DNA of 10,353 bases from JADFNO01 sp965369945 (GTDB taxonomy: Bacteria > Planctomycetota > Phycisphaerae > Phycisphaerales > SM1A02), in contig CBDUST010000150.1 of NCBI GenBank assembly GCA_965369945.1, positions 1 to 10,353 of the forward strand. Direction: 5' to 3'. The number at the start of each line of letters is the position of its first letter. The stretch's first letter is position 1. Shown one piece after another: positions 6,206 to 10,353 of this stretch. The notes beneath the pieces were generated by a model. That model was not told the origin of the DNA and made no database searches. It saw only the letters and a list, made by a program, of their open reading frames with translations. A program made the translations under genes and the position numbers.

Positions 6206-6898
6206 ATGCCCAGGCGAGCTCGCTCGATTGTCGGAGGGATGGTCTACCACGTGCTGAACCGGGCGGTCAGACGCGAACGGCTATTCAAACGTGATGCGGA
6301 CTACGAGGCGTTCGAGCGTGTGCTTGAGGAAGCCCACGACCGTGAGCCGATTCGAATCCTGTCGTACTGCCTGATGCCGAACCACTGGCATCTGGTCGTT
6401 TGGCCGCGGGTGGGACACGATGATCAGGTCTCCGAGTTCATGCGCTGGCTGACGTTGACACATGCCCAGCGATGGCACGCGCACTTCAAAACCACAGGCA
6501 CCGGCCCTATCTACCAGGGAAGGTTCAAAGCGTTTCCAGTGCAAGATGACAAACATCTTTGGACGGTTCTGCGGTACGTGGAACGTAATCCCCTCCGGGC
6601 CAATCTTGTTCGACGAGCTGAGGACTGGCAGTGGTCGAGCCTTCGGCGCTTGTCGTGTGGCGACCAGGACGGCGAATCGCTACTGAGCTCGCTGCCTGAG
6701 TCAGCCGGCCGACGCCCGCGCAATTGGATGCAGCTCGTGAATCAACCTCACACTGAGCAAGAGCTGGTGCAGATTAGACAGTGCGTGGTCAGAGGACGGC
6801 CCTTTGGTCAACCACATTGGGCCACACGCCAAATCAAGCGCCTGGGTCTGGAGGCCACGATTCGAGCGCCCGGCCGTCCTCGCAAAGCTCGCCGCTGA
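6206..6898 (+). CDS. REP-associated-type Y1/HUH transposase (RAYT, IS200-like superfamily)
   Basis: A 230-residue single-strand DNA transposase. Seen directly: the family start MPRRARSIVGGMVYHVLNRAV, the metal-binding HUH motif in LMPNHWHLVVW (His60, His62), the conserved GPIYQGRFKAFPVQDDKHL, and the catalytic tyrosine helix LRYVERNPLRANLV with Tyr124. The tail after residue 150 is basic and ends GRPRKARR, likely for DNA binding. By family knowledge, one tyrosine attacks the DNA strand at hairpin-marked ends. The frame also opens at ATG 6188 (adding MGYRSV), but the family N-terminus begins at 6206. The frame is uninterrupted with all catalytic residues present, so the protein may be active. 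Perfect inverted repeats bracket it. No accessory gene such as tnpB is present. Confidence 0.92.
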   Translation: MPRRARSIVGGMVYHVLNRAVRRERLFKRDADYEAFERVLEEAHDREPIRILSYCLMPNHWHLVVWPRVGHDDQVSEFMRWLTLTHAQRWHAHFKTTGTGPIYQGRFKAFPVQDDKHLWTVLRYVERNPLRANLVRRAEDWQWSSLRRLSCGDQDGESLLSSLPESAGRRPRNWMQLVNQPHTEQELVQIRQCVVRGRPFGQPHWATRQIKRLGLEATIRAPGRPRKARR

Positions 6899-6938
6899 TC
6901 GTCGGCAAAACCGTCTCGCTGAAGCCTCAACCGCCTAA

Positions 6939-6962
6939 AAACGACTCCCGACCCCTTTTATG
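6939..6962 (-). repeat. Right terminal inverted repeat of the transposase element
   Basis: Exact reverse complement of 6146-6169, beginning 40 bases after the transposase stop codon and ending at ...CCTTTTATG. It lies 45 bases before the stop codon of tadA, which reads toward it. Confidence 0.85.
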
Positions 6963-7007
6963 GGAATATGAGGCTAACGAGAGATGGCCTGGGGTGTTTG
7001 GCGGGTC

Positions 7008-7532
7008 TTATGCGCTGCGGGAGGTGCGGCTGCGGTTTTGGGTGCGCCGGCGCTTGAAGAAGTCTTTCAGCAGGGTGGAGCAACGCTCAGCCAGTACGCC
7101 GTCGATCACGGTGACTTCGTGGTTCAGCCGCTTGTCCGTGGGAATGTGAAACAGCGTCTTGCACGCGCCCGCTTTGGGGTCGCTGGCGCCATAGATCACC
7201 CGGCTGAGCCTGGCATTAACCATCGCCCCGGCACACATCGGGCAAGGCTCCAGTGTCACGGCCAATGTGCAATCGATCAGCCGCCAATCACGCAGGACCT
7301 TACCTGCCTCGCTCATGGCTAACAGTTCGGCATGACCCACCGGATCGCGCGTCTCCTCGCGGTTGTTGGCCGCCTCAGCCAGGATCTGTTCGCCTCGATA
7401 CACGACCGCGCCGACAGGCACTTCACCGTTCGCCGCTGCTTTTTGTGCCAGCACGATTGCGCGCTCCATCATCGCTATGTCGATCGCGCTGACGTTCGGA
7501 TCACCGCTCCTGGCTAAACGTAACTGAGCCAT
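7008..7532 (-). CDS. tadA: tRNA-specific adenosine deaminase TadA
   Basis: TadA deaminates the wobble adenosine 34 of tRNA-Arg(ACG) to inosine; it is usually essential. The 174-residue product carries the zinc site of the cytidine deaminase fold: His67-Ala-Glu69 in DPVGHAELLAM, with Glu69 as proton shuttle, and Cys97/Cys100 in LEPCPMCAGAMV. RVIYGASDPKAGA and the ending LNHEVTVIDGVLAERCSTLLKDFFKRRR are TadA-like and separate it from guanine or cytosine deaminases. The start at 7532 is set by a very strong GGAGGGGGAGAAGA directly before the ATG; the frame continues upstream to 7622 and would overlap tatC, but those 30 residues look untranslated (Arg-rich, no conservation expected). It lies 86 bases after tatC, same strand, so co-transcription is likely. 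The N-terminus is about 15 residues longer than E. coli TadA. Confidence 0.94.
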   Translation of the reverse strand: MAQLRLARSGDPNVSAIDIAMMERAIVLAQKAAANGEVPVGAVVYRGEQILAEAANNREETRDPVGHAELLAMSEAGKVLRDWRLIDCTLAVTLEPCPMCAGAMVNARLSRVIYGASDPKAGACKTLFHIPTDKRLNHEVTVIDGVLAERCSTLLKDFFKRRRTQNRSRTSRSA

Positions 7533-7618
7533 TCTTCTCCCCCTCCGGAACCGACCTCGTTGTCGAAGTCCAGCCCACGCCGACGCGACCCAAGATCGGA
7601 TTGAACGAACGTGAAACA

Positions 7619-8782
7619 TCACGAGCGGTCCTCTGGCTCATCGGCCTCTGGGTGTGAAGACTCTCCGTCTGGTGGGGTTCTGTCGCTTGGGCGTTCGGTT
7701 TGTGACGGTTCGCCGTCCTGTTCGGCCTCATCATGGGACTTATGAGACCGCCGCAAGCCTATCATAGAGCCCTCGGCTACCGCCTTGGCCGGCGCGATCA
7801 GCAGCAGAATTATTCCAAGCTCATACAGCCCATAAAGCGGCACCAGCATCATCAACATCGACAGCGCATCAGCCGGCGTAATCACCGCTGAGACAAGTCC
7901 GCAAATGAACAGCGCATACTTCCGCTTGGACCGTAGCGTCGTGATCCGCACAAGGCCCAGCCAACCCAACAGCAGAATCACCAACGGCATCTGAAACGCG
8001 ATGGCGATCGCCAGGATCAACAGCATAACGAAATCAAGGTAGGTGCTAAGCTGAAACTCCTGCGACATCACGGGTAGGCGGGGCACGAGAATGATCTCGA
8101 AGCCGGGTTGTGCGTTGGGGCTCGCTTCACTGCGGGCTGGCCCATCTGATGTGCCCGGGCCTGCAGCGAATTCCACCGCGACGTACAAATCAAGATCTGG
8201 CCACTCTAGCCACGCATCGCCCGCTTCGACTGCATCCGGCTCATCAAACCGAATCGGTACGGAGTCAACGGACTCGAGTACCGCCTTCACTCGTGGGTCG
8301 TCCAGCGCATCGCCCGGGCCCGGCAAGAGCGCGTTGCCGAACTTCACCAGCACCGTCAGCATCAACGGCAACATGACGTAGTACAGAAGCGCTACGCCGG
8401 CCGCCGTGAGGATCGCGCTCCCCGGAATGAGAAAGTGAACGAAGCGCCGTTCGTGCTTAAACAAGCCCGGCCTGATGAAATGCCACGCTTGCAAAAGAAT
8501 CCATGGAGCTGACAGCACCACCGCCCCGATGATGCTGAGTTTGATCGCGGTCATCAGGGCTTCAGCTGGGCCAAGCACCTGCATGTGCTGGGGCAACCCG
8601 TTGTCCCGAAAGACCCGCACCAAAGGCTCTGAGAGCCATTCGATCAGCGGCTTCTTGAAAAGGAACACCACCACCGACAGCGGGATCGGCGCGGCAAGCG
8701 CCCACAGAACCCGACGGCGCAGATCCTCCAGGTGGTCGCCGAAGCTCATCGTGAATCGGGTTGGGTCATCCTTGGCGGACAT
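7619..8782 (-). CDS. tatC: Twin-arginine translocase subunit TatC with enlarged second periplasmic loop
   Basis: TatC is the inner-membrane receptor for twin-arginine signal peptides. The 387-residue protein (E. coli: 258) shows the N-terminal FGDHLEDLRRR motif, six expected helices (about 27-43, 76-100, 120-145, 248-272, 286-303, 308-330), and the conserved cytoplasmic KHERR (Glu111) before helix 3. YLDFVMLLILAIAIAFQMPLV, TTLRSKRKYA and SAVITPADALSM match the usual second half. Two things are odd. Between helices 3 and 4, where E. coli has about 20 residues, there are roughly 100 (150-247), acidic and Pro/Gly-rich. A 55-residue hydrophilic tail (331-387), rich in Glu, Asp, Ser and Pro, follows helix 6. 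The position equivalent to signal-binding Glu15 is Asp20. AGGAAG lies upstream of the ATG. It leads the likely operon with tadA; tatA/tatB are not in the window. Confidence 0.93.
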   Translation of the reverse strand: MSAKDDPTRFTMSFGDHLEDLRRRVLWALAAPIPLSVVVFLFKKPLIEWLSEPLVRVFRDNGLPQHMQVLGPAEALMTAIKLSIIGAVVLSAPWILLQAWHFIRPGLFKHERRFVHFLIPGSAILTAAGVALLYYVMLPLMLTVLVKFGNALLPGPGDALDDPRVKAVLESVDSVPIRFDEPDAVEAGDAWLEWPDLDLYVAVEFAAGPGTSDGPARSEASPNAQPGFEIILVPRLPVMSQEFQLSTYLDFVMLLILAIAIAFQMPLVILLLGWLGLVRITTLRSKRKYALFICGLVSAVITPADALSMLMMLVPLYGLYELGIILLLIAPAKAVAEGSMIGLRRSHKSHDEAEQDGEPSQTERPSDRTPPDGESSHPEADEPEDRS

Positions 8783-8809
8783 CCGGTGAAGCTTCCTGAG
8801 TCAGTCGCG

Positions 8810-8822
8810 GGTACCATGTACC
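8810..8822. promoter_or_regulatory. Short inverted repeat in the divergent tatC / sigma factor promoter region
   Basis: GGTAC (8810-8814) and GTACC (8818-8822) flank CAT, about 28 bases before tatC and 68 before the sigma gene. It could be a small operator, but a 5-bp palindrome occurs by chance easily. A TATATA stretch at 8859-8864, 26 bases before the sigma gene start, is the best -10-like sequence in this 107-base gap; no good -35 box is at the right distance. Confidence 0.2.
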
Positions 8823-8889
8823 TTTGAGCACAAAAATAGGCCCAGTTTCCGGACAGGGTATATACCGCAACTCGTCTAAGAGGGTAGTA

Positions 8890-9516
8890 ATGACCTGTCG
8901 GCAGAACCCGGATGAGCAGCTGGTCGAGTCCGCTCGCCGGGGAGATCGCGAGGCACAGCAGGAACTGTGGCGTGCCCATCGGCGATGGGTGGCTGCGATC
9001 ATACTGGCCCATCGCCCCCGGACCGTGGATGTGGAGGACCTGTTGCAGGACGTCGCCGTGAGATTCGTCTCCAAAATCCATACGCTTCGCGAGAACCGCG
9101 CTTTCCGCCCCTGGCTTCGTCAAGTCGCGCTGAATGTCTGCCGTGGATCGGCCCGCGGCGTGAAGACAACCCTCCGATTCGCCGGCCCATACAGCGACGA
9201 TGGCGATCAGGTCGATCCCGGCGCGATCGCCGAACCGGTTTCACATGACCGCGAGGCGCCCCAGCAGCTCGCCCAACTCGATGCCGCCCAACGCCTGCTT
9301 CAGCAGGCCCTAAGCCTTCCCGTGGCATACCGCGAGCCGTTGATTCTCAGATGTGTCCGGGCGATGACTTATCAACAGATCAGCGACGTGCTGGGTCTGC
9401 CTGTTACCACCGTTGAGACCCGTCTTGCCCGCGCTCGGCGAATGTTGCGCGAGGAGGTAGGGGACGAATTTCTCGAAGACTCCGCTTCAGGCGAAACGCA
9501 AGAGCAAGAGCAGTAG
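8890..9516 (+). CDS. ECF-type RNA polymerase sigma factor
   Basis: A 208-residue sigma-70 family protein with only regions 2 and 4, which defines the extracytoplasmic-function group. Region 2 spans about residues 7-82: DEQLVESARRGDREAQQELW, VDVEDLLQDVAVRFV (the DxxQD-like core-binding and -10 segment) and FRPWLRQVALNVCR. Region 4 spans about 134-188, with the helix-turn-helix MTYQQISDVLGLPVTTVETRLARARRMLREEV. A ~45-residue linker separates them. ATG 8890 is preceded by AGAGGGTAGTA and gives the normal start; the frame is open back to TTG 8824, which I reject. The next gene, 36 bases on, encodes a single-pass membrane protein that is probably its anti-sigma factor. It is divergent from tatC. 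The inducing signal is unknown. Confidence 0.92.
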   Translation: MTCRQNPDEQLVESARRGDREAQQELWRAHRRWVAAIILAHRPRTVDVEDLLQDVAVRFVSKIHTLRENRAFRPWLRQVALNVCRGSARGVKTTLRFAGPYSDDGDQVDPGAIAEPVSHDREAPQQLAQLDAAQRLLQQALSLPVAYREPLILRCVRAMTYQQISDVLGLPVTTVETRLARARRMLREEVGDEFLEDSASGETQEQEQ

Positions 9517-9552
9517 TATTTGCAAAGTTGATCCCTTTCCGGGGGGTTCGAT

Positions 9553-10173
9553 ATGCCCAATCACACCGATACATCGCCCGAGAATGATCCCTCGCCCAAC
9601 GACGACGCTGTCCAAGCCGAGGTTCTGATCGGTCGGATCATCGATCTTGAAGCGACCGACGAGGATCAGCTTCGCTTCGAGCAGTTGGCGACCTCCGATC
9701 CGACCCTGTGGCGGACGCTGGCGGGTCGCCAGCTTGATATGGCCGTCCTCACTCAGCGTGTGACCGAAGAGACCGCCGGCGTGAACCGCGTGGAGCTGCC
9801 GGTCATCGCGCCAGTCAGGGGGGTTCGTTGGACCTTGGCGTATTCCGGTTGGGCAGCGGTACTCGTTATCGCAGCGATCTGGGCGATTCTTCCCAGTGGA
9901 AGTTCGAATCCGGTTCTCCAGCAAACCGCTGATGAGGCTCTCGATGTGTATACCGAGGCGCCATTCGTTCTTGAAGAATTTGATCCGATCCTCATGGATT
10001 GGGAACGTATTGATGACGAGTGGATTCGCCTTTTCATCATGCGGCGATTCCAGGAAGAGATCGTCACGCGCCGCCCGATCGAGGAATTGCGGGGCGAAAA
10101 CGACAAGCTCACCATTCCACCCGCCGAGCTTCGCAAAGAATCCCCGCCGCCACCGGTCTCCAACGATCAATAA
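9553..10173 (+). CDS. Putative single-pass membrane anti-sigma factor
   Basis: A 206-residue protein inferred to hold the preceding ECF sigma factor inactive. Residues 1-90 are hydrophilic and probably cytoplasmic: an Asp/Pro-rich start, then AEVLIGRIIDLEATDEDQLRFEQLATSDPTLWRTLAGRQLDMAVL, an acidic helical segment that I recall from planctomycete sigma-linked proteins. A single helix lies at about 95-114 (LAYSGWAAVLVIAAIWAILP), followed by about 90 outside residues with many acids, a basic patch (MRRFQEEIVTRRPIEELRGE, about 157-176) and a Pro-rich end. It has no His/Cys zinc motif, so it is not the classic ZAS type. GGGGGG lies 7 bases before the ATG. The evidence is position and topology, not a recognised domain; a sensory membrane protein with another role is possible. 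Confidence 0.65.
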   Translation: MPNHTDTSPENDPSPNDDAVQAEVLIGRIIDLEATDEDQLRFEQLATSDPTLWRTLAGRQLDMAVLTQRVTEETAGVNRVELPVIAPVRGVRWTLAYSGWAAVLVIAAIWAILPSGSSNPVLQQTADEALDVYTEAPFVLEEFDPILMDWERIDDEWIRLFIMRRFQEEIVTRRPIEELRGENDKLTIPPAELRKESPPPPVSNDQ

Positions 10174-10353
10174 ACGCTCCCCCCGTTTAGCGGGTGACGC
10201 GCAGCGTCCCTCCGGCGCAAAAGCGCTGTAGCCGCGGGTGGTAACCCGCGGATTCGTTCAAACACAATCAACCACAGGGGTAAGCAACCGCAACAGGTAT
10301 GCTCCGTTGAAAACTGGGGAGTATTGTCGGATCGGGCCGATGATTGGTCTTGG
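10174..10353. other. Intergenic region with no gene seen
   Basis: From the stop codon of the putative anti-sigma gene to the right edge I find no coding frame with a start and ribosome site. The stretch holds small GC hairpins (CCCG/CGGG around 10190 and GCGC/GCGC around 10215-10226) and the perfect palindrome at 10232-10251. The last 100 bases show no recognisable feature. Confidence 0.6.
10232..10251. terminator. Perfect 8-bp-stem hairpin after the sigma operon; terminator or dispersed repeat
   Basis: CCGCGGGT (10232-10239) pairs fully with ACCCGCGG (10244-10251) around the tetraloop GGTA. It lies 58 bases after the last stop of the sigma/anti-sigma pair, so it could end that transcript, but it is followed by ATTCGTTC and not by a T run. 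The TAGCCGCGGGT...ACCCGCGGA form resembles intergenic palindromes I recall as repeated in planctomycete genomes, so it may instead be a dispersed repeat. Confidence 0.5.

Larger units (their letters stand above)
6146..6962. mobile_element. 817-bp transposase element with perfect 24-bp terminal inverted repeats
   Basis: One intact HUH transposase gene (6206-6898) lies between two 24-base sequences that are exact reverse complements of each other (6146-6169 and 6939-6962). Identity breaks at the next base on both the inner and outer sides. It sits between the oppositely oriented HAD gene and tadA and disrupts neither. I see no clear target duplication, which fits HUH-type chemistry. The core of the ends, AAAAGGGGTCGGGAGTC, resembles sequences I recall beside related transposases in other bacteria. 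Confidence 0.8.

Noticed and set aside
6146..6962. Possible CRISPR, toxin-antitoxin or other defence system around the transposase
   Set aside because: There are only two repeat copies, in inverted orientation, and the single gene between them is an HUH transposase; no defence genes are nearby.
7533..7622. Upstream extension of tadA overlapping tatC by 4 bases
   Set aside because: A very strong Shine-Dalgarno sits directly before the ATG at 7532, and the 30 extra Arg-rich residues do not resemble TadA N-termini.
8824..8889. TTG start giving the sigma factor 22 extra residues
   Set aside because: This stretch includes the likely promoter (TATATA), and ATG 8890 has a ribosome site and gives the normal region 2 start.
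9487..10170. Minus-strand frame of 227 codons over the putative anti-sigma gene
   Set aside because: The plus-strand frame has a good ribosome site, a transmembrane helix and operon position after the sigma gene; the minus frame has none of these.

Overview
The window is GC-rich bacterial chromosome, most likely from a planctomycete (Phycisphaerae-like). The main clues are a membrane protein ending in a CxxCGYDLRG...CxxCG zinc ribbon, which from memory is typical of that group, an ECF sigma factor followed by a single-pass membrane protein with no recognisable zinc-finger anti-sigma motif, and GC-rich intergenic hairpins. No phage, plasmid or defence genes are visible. The assignment rests on remembered family traits, not on a marker gene.

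Layout, left to right. (1) Bases 1-1222, minus strand: 5' part of a secreted gingipain-like (peptidase C25) protein that runs off the left edge. (2) 1223-1430: leader region with two strong GC-rich hairpins of the same family in opposite orientation. (3) 1431-2036, plus: two-helix membrane protein with a C-terminal zinc ribbon. (4) 2040-2165: hairpins and a large inverted repeat between convergent genes. (5) 2185-2523, minus: 7Fe ferredoxin (fdxA). (6) 2709-5451, plus: beta-hydroxyacid dehydrogenase family oxidoreductase, DUF151 bifunctional-nuclease-domain protein and TruD pseudouridine synthase, spaced 82 and 27 bases apart. (7) 5452-6084, minus: HAD hydrolase, whose stop codon abuts that of truD. 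(8) 6146-6962: an 817-bp element with perfect 24-bp inverted ends around an HUH/Y1 REP-associated-type transposase. (9) 7008-8782, minus: tatC followed by tadA, probably one operon. (10) 8890-10173, plus, divergent from tatC: ECF sigma factor and a putative single-pass membrane anti-sigma factor. (11) 10174-10353: noncoding, with a perfect 8-bp-stem hairpin.

Most genes are household functions: tRNA modification (truD, tadA), twin-arginine export (tatC), electron transfer (fdxA), general metabolism (dehydrogenase, HAD) and envelope signalling (sigma/anti-sigma pair). The accessory layer consists of the transposase element and three kinds of palindromic intergenic repeat. I did not find a convincing new multi-gene system. 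The points most worth a second look are the intact RAYT-type element, the roughly 85-90-residue insertion in the second periplasmic loop of TatC, the divergent sigma/tatC arrangement with its zinc-finger-less candidate anti-sigma factor, and the paired hairpin repeats. No stretch longer than 300 bases lacks a gene.
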